Source of the DNA: Gammaproteobacteria bacterium
Lineage (GTDB): Bacteria; Pseudomonadota; Gammaproteobacteria; Ga0077554; Ga007554
Length of the DNA: 64,000 nucleotides
Assembly (NCBI GenBank): GCA_023266055.1
Contig: JAHFRW010000007.1
Location: 1 to 64,000 of the forward strand
Reading direction: 5' to 3'
Positions 1 through 9,607 of the stretch are shown here, one piece after another (within the stretch, counting starts at the first letter, position 1; the number at the start of each line of letters is the position of its first letter). A program made the position numbers and the translations under genes. Below the pieces are notes generated by a model, which worked only from the letters and a program-made list of their open reading frames with translations, made no database searches and was not told the origin of the DNA.

Positions 1-121
1 ACAAAAACGTGCCTGTGGGTTCAGGAATAGAGACCATTTCAAGATTGCCATCTACTTCCATTGTGGCGGACTTGATCTGTATCCGGCATCAACGACCCAC
101 AGGAAACCCGGATGAACCATT

Positions 122-298
122 AATATAGACAAGGCTAATCTTGCAACGCAAAGGGCATTGTATAACTCTTACTGTAATGGCCCACCACCGCCACCTATTC
201 CTATATCTAAACCGGAACTGCCGAGTAGTAATTCTTCAAGCACGCCACCAATATTGCCGTTGTTGGCTATCCCATTGATCTGGCTACTGAGCTATTAA
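122..298 (+). pseudogene. C-terminal fragment of a proline-rich protein (NIDKANLATQRALYNSYCNGPPPPPIP...LLSY*), possibly a displaced Rhs/YD-type tail
   Basis: Open frame ending in TAA near 298; TGA in the same frame at 113; no start or SD seen. Followed by a small orphan gene. Confidence 0.25.
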
Positions 299-349
299 TT
301 ATGTGACTTCCATTACAGATAGGGGACTTGCGTAATAGCAAATAACTGC

Positions 350-916
350 ATGAGTGAGGAATTAGAACTTAGTGTAAAACTCAAGGCCGCGATAAATGCG
401 GGCGACGGGACAGAGATTGCTAAAATTGGAGCGGAAATAGACGATTATATATTTACTTGTGCCTTTGTTTCGTCATCGTTGTTCGATGATTTGATCGCAA
501 TGCTAAAAAGCAGTAAATTTCGTTGTTTGAGCGAAAGCATCGGAGGCATAAAGCTCTTTGAATACAACATTCAGTTTTTATCAGATGATCAAAAATGGCA
601 ACTATTGTCAGTGCTGACAGAATCGGTTTCAGAGCTAGAAGATTCCGTAAGCGCCTTTTTAGCCGTGGAACTTATCGCAGAAATTTGGGTAGATAACCGA
701 TCTCTTGAAGCGCTGTTACAGCTAGGTAAGGCAACGTCAGGGCGTACATTGGCGTTAGCTGCCCACGGATTCGATTGGCTTGCCAAGAAGACAAATCAAA
801 TTGATATCAAAGAGAAGTGCCTTGAGGAGCTTCGATGCTTAAGCAAAAATCCATCAAATCTGGTGCGATCAGAGGCAATTGTCGCATTACGTAGACGCGA
901 AGGCACAGTGCGATAG
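350..916 (+). CDS. hypothetical protein, helical/HEAT-like, immunity-protein-like
   Basis: 188 aa ORF, compositionally coherent, alpha-helical pattern; position after a toxin-tail-like fragment. Confidence 0.55.
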   Translation: MSEELELSVKLKAAINAGDGTEIAKIGAEIDDYIFTCAFVSSSLFDDLIAMLKSSKFRCLSESIGGIKLFEYNIQFLSDDQKWQLLSVLTESVSELEDSVSAFLAVELIAEIWVDNRSLEALLQLGKATSGRTLALAAHGFDWLAKKTNQIDIKEKCLEELRCLSKNPSNLVRSEAIVALRRREGTVR

Positions 917-969
917 CCCAACACTGTTGAATAGGAATATTATTGGTTATTGCGTGCATGAGCAAGGGG

Positions 970-1125
970 TCAGATACCGTCTTGAAAAGCAAGCTCTGAA
1001 TGCTGGAAATTTACATCAAATGGCTGTCCTGATTTAATCACCCCGTAGATCAGATGCGTCAACTTGCGCATCACAGCACCCACGACGGCCTTGGGAGCTA
1101 AGCGCGATAGGCTGGGTTGAGGCAC
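970..1125 (-). pseudogene. IS110-family transposase C-terminal remnant
   Basis: Minus-strand peptide LSRLAPKAVVGAVMRKLTHLIYGVIKSGQPFD resembles the conserved IS110 Transposase_20 C-terminus; upstream part absent. Confidence 0.55.
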
Positions 1126-1350
1126 GAAGACCAACTGTACAGTGGCAATAACAAGGGCGATTTTTGTTTTAGCAGATGGGAGCAGGAGGATCCTGCTTGT
1201 TGGCAATGGAAAAGCTTGGGTATAAGGAGAGTTGTAGGTGCGTGTAACACAAGAGCTGCTACTAGGCGTAATCTCTGTGTGAGTAATGGTGGCAAGCCCA
1301 ATCCAAGTGAGCCACCAGAATATAACCCATTTCGTGATTATTCTCGTTAA
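1117..1350 (+). pseudogene. Rhs-type polymorphic toxin C-terminal tip fragment
   Basis: Peptide ...FSRWEQEDPACWQWKSLGIRRVVGACNTRAATRRNLCVSNGGKPNPSEPPEYNPFRDYSR* resembles Rhs/polymorphic toxin C-termini ending in NGG.P.P.EP..Y.PF.DYSR; lacks a toxin N-terminus. Confidence 0.45.
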
Positions 1351-1362
1351 TAGGGGCGAGTT

Positions 1363-1734
1363 ATGGTAAGCCAACCCGTTTCTTCTGCAGTGAAGCGGAG
1401 CGTAGATGATGATGGCAACTTCATAGAAGAATGTCATTACGTTAATGGCGTTCTTCATGGAAAGAGAACGCTTTGGTCTAGTGATGGTGCAAAGCTAGGC
1501 GAGTCAGAATACCAAGGCGGAAAGGTTCACGGCAGAAGTGTTCTCTGGAATGCTCGGGGGATTAAAACGCTTGACGCCTACTATCAAAATGGTGAATATC
1601 ACGGTACCTATACTACTTGGTGGGACAATGGTAAAAAAAAAGAAGAGGGACATTACGAGCATGGGAAAAAGGTTGGAAAATATGTTTGGTATTCGGAAGC
1701 TGGAGAAATAATATCAGAACATGATTACATGTAG
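1363..1734 (+). CDS. MORN-repeat / YwqK-family antitoxin-like protein
   Basis: Repeated G.Y.NG..HG....W...G.. motifs (LHGKRTLWSSDGAKLGESEYQGGKVHGRSVLWN...). Confidence 0.75.
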   Translation: MVSQPVSSAVKRSVDDDGNFIEECHYVNGVLHGKRTLWSSDGAKLGESEYQGGKVHGRSVLWNARGIKTLDAYYQNGEYHGTYTTWWDNGKKKEEGHYEHGKKVGKYVWYSEAGEIISEHDYM

Positions 1735-1791
1735 GCATTGTCATGTTGACGAGCATTTGGCGATCCTGGACATAATCATAATAGCCCGGTA

Positions 1792-1917
1792 GGGCGGGCA
1801 CGTTTTTTGTACCCATGCGAATATAATGATCGAAATGTTGGAATGGAATAAAAACGGATGGTGGATCGCTATCGTGCTATTGTGGAAATTGCGGTGGGCA
1901 CAAACAACGTGCCCACC
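1792..1917. repeat. pair of inverted REP-like hairpins (BIME-like)
   Basis: GGGCGGGCACGTTTTTTGTACCCA (1792-1815) and GGTGGGCACAAACAACGTGCCCACC (1893-1917) are inverted copies; each folds as a hairpin. Confidence 0.6.
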
Positions 1918-1999
1918 TTGGCTGCGAAAGGCAAGCCACGTTGCGATATTCAGATTGCCTAAGTGGTCGAAATAAGGGTATCGATGCCCCCCTTCCTCC

Positions 2000-2275
2000 A
2001 TGGGGTACAAAATGAGTGGACCGAAAACCATGAAACGTAGACAAGCAGTGCTTGTATCTATTACCAAGGAGGGTGACGAATTTATTTTGCGCCTAGATGA
2101 CGTAGAACACCAGGGAGGACAGCCAATGACTTGGCTTCAAATGGAGCATTTTACTTCGAAGTTGATTCCGGGACGATTCTTTGAGGAACTTGAATTCGAT
2201 GAGAAAGACTTAGCCGATTTCGGTTATTCCATTCTCGCTAGGCTCCATGCTTTCAAGAGTTGTGGTGAACTTTGA
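2000..2275 (+). CDS. hypothetical protein
   Basis: 91 aa ORF in a cluster of small orphan genes. Confidence 0.45.
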   Translation: MGYKMSGPKTMKRRQAVLVSITKEGDEFILRLDDVEHQGGQPMTWLQMEHFTSKLIPGRFFEELEFDEKDLADFGYSILARLHAFKSCGEL

Positions 2276-2300
2276 CTGAAGCCTTGGGGGAAACTAATTT

Positions 2301-2801
2301 ATGGATGTGGAAGATATCACGGATTTAATGCTGAAATTCAAAGATGCGATTCGACACTCGTGGAATACATACTTTGCTGAGAACGATTCACCAATGTCAC
2401 CAGAGATTCAAGAGGCGTTTGGTTATGTTGAGCTTGGGCTATTTCAAGCGATAGTGCTTTCGCCATTGGACGCTGATAAAAGAGCAAAAGAATATCGAAA
2501 GCATCCACTCTCGTTCATTCTCGTTAGGCCTATTGAGCACTTGCTTGAATTGCCTATCCAGTTTGGCGAACGCGAAAGCTCAGGAAACGTGAAGTGGACA
2601 ATGCCCATTTCTGTTGTAGTGGATAATCAGGCGCGTATCGAGTTTTTTGATTTTTTTGACTGGCGTCCGTATGGGCATGTGGATTTGCCGCTCGTTAGAG
2701 CCCGCATCGCTGCATTGCCCAGTAAGCCAAGCGAACAAGGTGCGTTAGCTTTGATAGAGCAGCACAATTGTCGGTTTCTTTTTGTTAAGCATGGCACTTA
2801 A
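2301..2801 (+). CDS. hypothetical protein, immunity-like
   Basis: 166 aa coherent ORF with SD-like upstream sequence (gggggaaac). Confidence 0.5.
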   Translation: MDVEDITDLMLKFKDAIRHSWNTYFAENDSPMSPEIQEAFGYVELGLFQAIVLSPLDADKRAKEYRKHPLSFILVRPIEHLLELPIQFGERESSGNVKWTMPISVVVDNQARIEFFDFFDWRPYGHVDLPLVRARIAALPSKPSEQGALALIEQHNCRFLFVKHGT

Positions 2802-2889
2802 TAACGCGGTAAGGAGGAACTCGCGTAAAGTGTAATAGTAGGACATCAATAAGTAGTCAGGGGTAAATTTGGCAAACCAGACCGTCTCG

Positions 2890-3196
2890 AAAATAATCTG
2901 CGTGGTGGGCGCCCGCCCCAACTTCATGAAAATCGCCCCGATTACATGGAGGCGTTGGCGCTCGGGCGTTGCAGGCGCGTCTGGTGCATACTGGCCAGCA
3001 TTACGATGAGGCCATGAAGCACCAATGCTTCACCCAGTTGGGCATTCCCCGTCCCGATGTGGATCTGGGGGTGGGCGATGTCAATTCGACCATCGCCTGC
3101 GCGCTGGTCGCCACCAAGAAGGGGGGCGCCACTCCATTGTCCTTGCCAAAGACAGCGCCGATGCGTTCACGCTTCGCTAGTTACACGCACGGTTGA
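2890..3196 (+). pseudogene. wecB: UDP-N-acetylglucosamine 2-epimerase (WecB-like) remnant
   Basis: Frame-shifted peptides CVVGARPNFMKIAPI then LVHTGQHYDEAMKHQCFTQLGIPRPDVDLGVGDVNSTIACALVATKK match the WecB N-terminus with internal deletions. Confidence 0.7.
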
Positions 3197-3311
3197 ATTT
3201 TTTCAGGCCACAGAAGTGAGCGTTATAGGTGGTTACATGGTTTTCCGTAGTATAGAATGTTGGTGTGGATCCGGTAGTCCCGGATGTTTTTAACTTAAGG
3301 AGTTTGGACTG

Positions 3312-3995
3312 ATGAAAAAATATTTAGTGATGGCCTCGGTTGTTTCCCTTGCAAGCTTGTGGACAGCCCAGGCGCTGGCACTTGATCTTGATACTGACAA
3401 AAAACGCTTTAGCTATTTTATTGGCACGCAGGTAGGTCAACAACTCAAGAGTGATCATATTGATCTGGATGAGGCAGCATTCATGGCAGCCATTCGGGAT
3501 TCGACGACCGGCGCCAAATCACAGCTTAGCCCGGAAGATGGCCAGGCAACCCTGCAGCGCATGCAGCAGCAGCGTGAAGTCGAAATGAGGAAGCTTGCCG
3601 AGGCTAACCGTCTTGAAGGGCAGGAATTTCTTGCCGCCAACAAAGGCAAGGCGGATGTAAAAACCTTGCCCAGTGGTCTGCAATACAAGGTGATTAAACC
3701 GGGTGTGGGCGCGTCACCCAAAGCGACGGATACAGTTGAGGTCAATTATCGGGGTACCTTGATCAATGGCACAGAATTCGATAGTTCCTACAGCCGTGGT
3801 CAGCCTGCAAGCTTTCCGGTAAATGGCGTGATTCAGGGCTGGCAGGAAGCGCTGCAAGTCATGAAGCCGGGTGCAAAATGGCAGATCTTTGTTCCCTCGG
3901 AGCTCGCCTATGGTGAACGCGGTGCGGGTGGCGCCATTGGGCCGAATGCCACCTTGATTTTCGACGTCGAATTGCTGAAGATCAAAGCCGAATAA
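3312..3995 (+). CDS. FKBP-type peptidyl-prolyl cis-trans isomerase (Mip/FklB-like)
   Basis: Signal peptide, FKBP_N helix region, and VEVNYRGTLINGTEFDSSY...GWQEALQVMKPGAKWQIFVPSELAYGERG. Confidence 0.95.
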   Translation: MKKYLVMASVVSLASLWTAQALALDLDTDKKRFSYFIGTQVGQQLKSDHIDLDEAAFMAAIRDSTTGAKSQLSPEDGQATLQRMQQQREVEMRKLAEANRLEGQEFLAANKGKADVKTLPSGLQYKVIKPGVGASPKATDTVEVNYRGTLINGTEFDSSYSRGQPASFPVNGVIQGWQEALQVMKPGAKWQIFVPSELAYGERGAGGAIGPNATLIFDVELLKIKAE

Positions 3996-4138
3996 TTGGG
4001 TGTTACACAGCTGGCTTATGGGGCGTCACGTTGAGCCTTGAGTGGCGAGACCCCGTGGCGGGCTGGTATTTGCAGAGAGTGGCGCCCTGTCATGGGCGCC
4101 ACCTTGCATGTCTGGTTGGAGTCTTCTGCCGTTTATCG

Positions 4139-5110
4139 CTACTTGCCCCTGACGCAATTCCTCCCGTCCTCCTTTGCCAGATACAGCGCCTTATCGGCGT
4201 TAATCAATAAGTGTCTGAACGATGTACATGAGGGTGTTAGTGTGGCTATACCAATGCTGATGGTGCAGGATAGTATGGCAGTGTCGTCGATAGGAATTTG
4301 TAATGCGGCCACGGCCTGGCGCAGACGTTCAGCAAGGCCATTGGCAATGGCGTAATCAGCTTGTGGCAGGATAATCGCAAACTCTTCACCGCCAATACGT
4401 CCAACAATATCGACGTTGCTGCGGACGCATTGCACGCAGGCGTCTGCGACGGCGCAAATGACGGTGTCGCCATTGATATGCCCCCAGGCATCATTTACCC
4501 GTTTGAATAAGTCAATATCCACAATCAGCAGCGACAGGGGGTGACCAAGTCGGATGGCGCGTTGGACTTCACTGGCGCCCACTTCCATCAGTTTGCGCCG
4601 GTTGGCAAGTCCGGTGAGAGAGTCACTGGTGGCCAATGATTGCAGCATGACATTCATCTGTTCCAGCAGTGCATTCTGTTCGGCGAGTTTGCGGTTGATG
4701 CGCGCAAGTTCATCTTCCTTGGATTTTCTGTCATTAATGTTGAAGGTCACACCAATAAAGCGCTGACCACGATTATGGTTGCCTCGATCCATAATCTTGC
4801 CGTAATTGGCATACCAGATCCACTCGCCGGGTTTGGTGCGTATTCTGAATTCACAGCGGTATTGTGCAGTAACGCCGGTTAAGTGGTCATTGATGGCCGT
4901 TTTGATTTCGGGAATGTCGTCGGGATGGATAATTGCGAACATATCGTCAATATAACAGGCGGTTTCTTCTTCATTATAGCCAAGCTCGGCAAAGATCTTT
5001 GTGGCTTTACGCGTAACATCACCGGCTATCAGATCATTTTCCCACAAATCAAGGCCGGCTGCCTCAAGTGCAAGTTCCAGGCGTTCTTTGTTGATATCGA
5101 TGCCATTCAT
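4139..5110 (-). CDS. PAS-domain diguanylate cyclase
   Basis: PAS/PAC region then GGEEF motif in RIGGEEFAIILPQ, and DLFKRVNDAWGHINGD. Confidence 0.93.
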   Translation of the reverse strand: MNGIDINKERLELALEAAGLDLWENDLIAGDVTRKATKIFAELGYNEEETACYIDDMFAIIHPDDIPEIKTAINDHLTGVTAQYRCEFRIRTKPGEWIWYANYGKIMDRGNHNRGQRFIGVTFNINDRKSKEDELARINRKLAEQNALLEQMNVMLQSLATSDSLTGLANRRKLMEVGASEVQRAIRLGHPLSLLIVDIDLFKRVNDAWGHINGDTVICAVADACVQCVRSNVDIVGRIGGEEFAIILPQADYAIANGLAERLRQAVAALQIPIDDTAILSCTISIGIATLTPSCTSFRHLLINADKALYLAKEDGRNCVRGK

Positions 5111-5119
5111 TTCAATATC

Positions 5120-6307
5120 TCAGGTGGGATAAGGCAACGCACCAGCATAACCGATGTTGCGCAGCAGCGTGGCGAACGATGTGACTACGCCTGGGGTCTG
5201 GTAGAGTTTTGCGACTGCATCGACCTTGATGATGCTGATGGCAAGACCGGTGCTACTGCCAGCATCCGCATCAAAATATACCGCCAGATCGTTACTGGCG
5301 TTGGAGAAGCCAAGGCCGGTACTTTCAGAATAATAGCAAATTGAATCCGGCGCTATAGCGTCGGGTATGTTACTCAGGCTTGAATACATGATCAGATTTT
5401 CGTTCAGATTATAAATATAATGTGTTTCCGTGCTACTGGCCTGATCGCGCGCGTTATCGAGTCGGATGATACCGGTGTCGAGCGAGGCACTGGTGGTTGA
5501 CTGGGTAACGGCGGTAATGTAAAAGTTGGTCAGTATAGGTGTAGTCACGCGCCCGGTTAGAACGGTGATTTGTGCTGCAACCTCAGCCGTGGTGGGCGGG
5601 TTGGAGGCAAGTAACAGATATTGTCCTAATGCCCATGTTTGTCCCAGTGTGCCGGCAATGTAGTTATCTGTCAGTGCATAGCCATTACTTGCTGTGGAGG
5701 GCCACAGTGCAATGCCTGAGAAACTGCCGAAGGCGGACACAATGCCGCCCGCCAGTGTTTCAATCCGGGCGGCGGTTGCAGCAGTGAGTACGGCGGACTC
5801 GACGCCTTCGGTCTGCGGAGCATCGTTGGCCAGTACGCACGGACTTGCCGTCAGCAGGGCAGCACCACTGTATGTGGTTTGTGGCAGTTCCGGTATGGCG
5901 CGTCCGGCACCATCACCATCGACCACATATTGAATGGCATTATTATTTAATGCGGCTGCGATAAGTGGCACGATGGAGTTAATGGGACCAATTTCGACAG
6001 GGATCACGCAGCCCAGCGTCGTGCCCGTGGTACTCTGATACTGGTTCACCGTATTGGTAATGGAGTATTCGATATCTGTCAGCGTCAGGCTGTCGGCGAC
6101 ATCGGGCGAACCCATTAATGCCAGCACGCAGCTATTGGTCGTGCCATCATAATCCTTTACCTGTACAACACCCTCCCAACCGCTGTTGACCAATTCGAAA
6201 AGTACGTTGACGGCATCATTATAGCTACCGCCACCACCACTGCCAAGCACGGCGGCCCCTGCTGCAATATATTGAAAGTCGATAATGCTGTATTCGCTGG
6301 TAGCCAT
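5120..6307 (-). CDS. DUF917-family protein (S-methyl thiohydantoin desulfurase-like)
   Basis: AAGAAVLGSGGGGSY, CVIPVEIGPINSIVPLIAAA and VVDGDGAGRAIPELPQTTY match conserved DUF917 blocks. Confidence 0.75.
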   Translation of the reverse strand: MATSEYSIIDFQYIAAGAAVLGSGGGGSYNDAVNVLFELVNSGWEGVVQVKDYDGTTNSCVLALMGSPDVADSLTLTDIEYSITNTVNQYQSTTGTTLGCVIPVEIGPINSIVPLIAAALNNNAIQYVVDGDGAGRAIPELPQTTYSGAALLTASPCVLANDAPQTEGVESAVLTAATAARIETLAGGIVSAFGSFSGIALWPSTASNGYALTDNYIAGTLGQTWALGQYLLLASNPPTTAEVAAQITVLTGRVTTPILTNFYITAVTQSTTSASLDTGIIRLDNARDQASSTETHYIYNLNENLIMYSSLSNIPDAIAPDSICYYSESTGLGFSNASNDLAVYFDADAGSSTGLAISIIKVDAVAKLYQTPGVVTSFATLLRNIGYAGALPYPT

Positions 6308-6764
6308 AAGTATCTTTTGTGCCTTCAGATCGATAAGGTAATGTTGCTTTCTTTGCTCGGTTTAATGCTGATCTGGTCGTGATGGCTGATTGATTATATT
6401 TTTGGCGGCATCTAACATCACCTGTTTGTATGCGTAATGTGGTCAGGCCACCAATAATCCAAGCTATTGTACTGGAGTTTTCTTTGGGGTGATGATGATT
6501 GTGTCTTATATTTGCTGTTCAGTATATATGCTATGATTTTCCGGTGCGTATGCTCTATTCGTGCGTATCATCCAACTGTTGTATTTTGATCACCCCATGG
6601 GTTTCTGATGCCGTGATGGTGGGAGTTAGAACAGGCTTTGTGGGTGAATGACGCGCCCGAAAAAATATTCGCGAGCATCGATTGCATGAGTAGCGATAGC
6701 CCAACCTGCTTATTAGTTTAAATATTTTCTCTATAAGTATGGTTTTTTAGGCACGGTATAAAAC

Positions 6765-7290
6765 ATGAATACTATAGGATATGCTATGGAAACAGCTGAT
6801 TGCTGTTTACCATCAGGTTGGCATGCGGAGCTTGTGTTGGGTTTTAGTGAGCGTAACGGGCGCACCACATTGTCACGACGTGCACATAGCGGCCCGCTGC
6901 GTGTTCAATGGCCATTTTACCCTGAGCAACAAGTATGCCATGTGTATATATTGCACCCGCCGGGCGGAATTGTCGGGGGTGATACATTGCATATACAAGT
7001 GCTGGTCGAAACCGGCGCACAAGTCTTGCTCACTACGCCAGCGGCGAATAAATTTTATCGCAGTAATAAGGGTGCAACGGCACGGCTGCGGCAATCACTC
7101 ACTGTAGGAGAGGGTGCCGCGCTGGAATGGTTTCCACAGGAAGCGATTGTTTTCGACGGTGCATATACAGACAGTCGCGCCCAGGCGCTGTTGTGCATCA
7201 TGCATACCGCCGAAGGCTACCAGCAAGAGAGGCTGGACGCCGTGAGCTTTGTGCCGCTAATCTCGGGCAGGGATTGCTCACGCGTTGGCG
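6765..7290 (+). pseudogene. ureD: truncated urease accessory protein UreD (N-terminal part only)
   Basis: HPPGGIVGGDTL, LTTPAANKFYRS, ALEWFPQEAIVFDGA are UreD signatures; the ORF then runs into a dispersed repeat; no ureABC follows. Confidence 0.85.
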
Positions 7291-7570
7291 CCCTCCAGGG
7301 AGAGCGAGGCGAAAGCGAGCGGTGGCGGGCAACCCCCGGATAGCCGAGGTTTCCCTGTGTTGTCGAAATGTGTGCGGGAGCACACGTGTAGACAACATGG
7401 GGAAACAACGAAAGGCGTAGCGGCATTGTGGTAGCGATGGCGTCCCGCGCAGTGGGGCGTCGTGGCGGACGCAGGCCTGTCCGGGCGCCGAAGGCATCCT
7501 TGTCGCCGAGCGCAGTCATTTTGGGGACTGGGATGTCCCAAAATGGTTCGCGAGCACGGCGACACACTTT
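7287..7570. repeat. dispersed structured repeat, copy 1 (~284 bp)
   Basis: Shares blocks with 30009-30213 (CCAGGGAGAGCGA, CCGGATAGCCGAGGTTTCCCTG, ATTTTGGGGAC..GGGATGTCCCAAAAT, TTCGCGAGCACGG.GA.ACACTTT); contains GTTTCCCTGTGTTGTC/GACAACATGGGGAAAC inverted repeat. Confidence 0.85.
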
Positions 7571-7857
7571 AATCAACCGTGGATAGGAGCGGCGGATTCA
7601 AAAACCAACCGCAACAGTTAATGTTTATCACTGCTGTCCGGTTAAACGAATGGTCAAATCGCTGGAAGCCATGACTGACGGGGCTTCCAGGGTAGAAAAT
7701 TGTGGTGTCGATTTGAATGAAGGCATCATCGGCCAGCATTTGGCGGTGTGAAATGGGTGTACGGCGATTCTTCTGCGGATAAATCATCCATATCGCTGCA
7801 GTATCTTTTTGTAAACAATGATAGTCAGAATACCCCTTAAGCCAATATAATGGCGCA

Positions 7858-8826
7858 ATGAAGGCTCAAGTGCTGGTTAGTGTGGAACATCTTTACCGTT
7901 ACTACGGGGGCGCCTGCGCGTTGAATGACGTTAGCTTTGACGTCAATCGTGGTGAGGTGCTGGGGTTTCTGGGCCCTAATGGTGCTGGAAAATCCACGAC
8001 CATGCAAATCCTGAGTGGTAATTTGGCGCCCAGCACCGGCCGGGTATTAATTAATGGTATGGATATTGTAAAGCAACCCCGACAGGCCAAGGCGGCATTG
8101 GGTTATTTGCCGGATCAGCCACCCCTTTATCGGGAATTGACCGTCAATGAATATCTGCAATATTGCGCACGTCTGCATCGTCTTCCACGCGGTGAACATC
8201 GTGTCGCCATCGACCGGGCCAAGCAGCGTTGTGGTCTCACAGAGGTAGGTAAACGTCTGATTGGTAATCTTTCCAAGGGGTATCAGCAGCGTGTCGGGAT
8301 TGCCCAGGCGATTGTGCACATGCCCGCACTGGTGATTCTGGATGAACCAACAGTGGGGCTGGATCCGATTCAAATGCGGGAAATTCGTGCCCTGATCCGG
8401 GAATTAAGCAGTGAGCATGGTGTGATTCTTTCCACCCATATTCTGCCAGAAATACAGGCCACCTGTGACCGTGTGCAAATTATCAATAAAGGTCGGTTGG
8501 TGCTGAGTGACACCCTCGCTGGTTTACAGGCGCGCATGCATTCGTCCAGCATGGTGGTTGCGTTACATAAGATGCCGCCCATGGCGGAGCTTGCTGCCTT
8601 ACCCGGTGTCGGTTCGGTTGAACTCTTGGCGGAGGGTCATCGTGTCCGTCTGCATCATACATCAGAACAAAATCCCGCAGAGGCACTGGTGGAGCGTGCC
8701 GTTCAGCAAGGTTGGGGATTGCATGAATTAATTCCGGAGTGCGTATCTCTTGAGCAGATTTTCGTGGATATCACACGCACTGAACCGCACGAAGTGACGG
8801 ACGTTACCAGGGACGAAGCAGCGTGA
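7858..8826 (+). CDS. ABC transporter ATP-binding protein (GldA/CcmA-like)
   Basis: Walker A GPNGAGKST, LSKGYQQRVGIAQA signature, VILDEPTVGLDP Walker B. Confidence 0.93.
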   Translation: MKAQVLVSVEHLYRYYGGACALNDVSFDVNRGEVLGFLGPNGAGKSTTMQILSGNLAPSTGRVLINGMDIVKQPRQAKAALGYLPDQPPLYRELTVNEYLQYCARLHRLPRGEHRVAIDRAKQRCGLTEVGKRLIGNLSKGYQQRVGIAQAIVHMPALVILDEPTVGLDPIQMREIRALIRELSSEHGVILSTHILPEIQATCDRVQIINKGRLVLSDTLAGLQARMHSSSMVVALHKMPPMAELAALPGVGSVELLAEGHRVRLHHTSEQNPAEALVERAVQQGWGLHELIPECVSLEQIFVDITRTEPHEVTDVTRDEAA

Positions 8827-9581
8827 TCATTTTTTCCATCGCCGCGCGTGAACTGCGCAGCCTGTTTCTCTCCCCGCTGGCATGGACTATCCTGGCCGTT
8901 GTGCAGTTCATTCTGGCGTATCTGTTTCTTGCGCAGATTGATGTTTTTCTGCAGGTGCAGCCACGTCTGGCGGCGCTGGAAGGCGCGCCGGGTATGACAG
9001 AGCTGGTGGTGGTGCCGTTATTTGGTAGCGCTGCCATTTTGTTGTTGCTGGTGGTGCCTTTGGTGACAATGCGCTTGGTCAGTGAAGAGCGCAAGGCGCA
9101 AACCATGAGCCTGCTGTTTTCGGCGCCGATCTCCATGACAGAGATTATTATTGGCAAATACCTCGGCATTATGGGTTTTCTATTGATCACACTGGCATTG
9201 ATTGCCCTGATGCCATTGACCTTGCTGCTGGGGGGCGCGCTGGATGGCGGCATGTTGTTTTCAGGGCTGTTGGGGCTGGCATTGTTACTCGGTAGTTTTG
9301 CTGCGGTGGGGTTGTTCATGTCAACCTTGAGTGCGCAACCTGCCGTGGCCGCCATCAGCACCTTTGGTGTGCTCCTGCTGTTATGGATACTGGACTGGGT
9401 CGGTAATAATAGCTCAGGGGAAATCAAAGGTATATTTGGTTACCTGTCCATGTTGCGGCATTATGAATTATTGCTCAAGGGCATGTTTGATAGTAGCGAT
9501 GTGATTTATTATCTATTGCTGATCATGGTGTTTCTGGTGCTGAGCGTGCATCGTCTTGATGCTGACCGTATACAACGCTAA
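8823..9581 (+). CDS. ABC transporter permease (GldF/NosY-like)
   Basis: Multi-TM; overlaps the ATPase gene by 4 bp; LVSEERKAQTMSLLFSAPIS motif. Confidence 0.9.
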   Translation: MIIFSIAARELRSLFLSPLAWTILAVVQFILAYLFLAQIDVFLQVQPRLAALEGAPGMTELVVVPLFGSAAILLLLVVPLVTMRLVSEERKAQTMSLLFSAPISMTEIIIGKYLGIMGFLLITLALIALMPLTLLLGGALDGGMLFSGLLGLALLLGSFAAVGLFMSTLSAQPAVAAISTFGVLLLLWILDWVGNNSSGEIKGIFGYLSMLRHYELLLKGMFDSSDVIYYLLLIMVFLVLSVHRLDADRIQR

Positions 9582-9607
9582 AGTAAGGTCAGGATAGTCC
9601 CAGCACC

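Noticed and set aside
970-1458. 162-aa minus-strand ORF as an intact gene
   Set aside because: Only the C-terminal ~50 residues look like IS110; the rest is antisense to the toxin tip and MORN gene and low-complexity.
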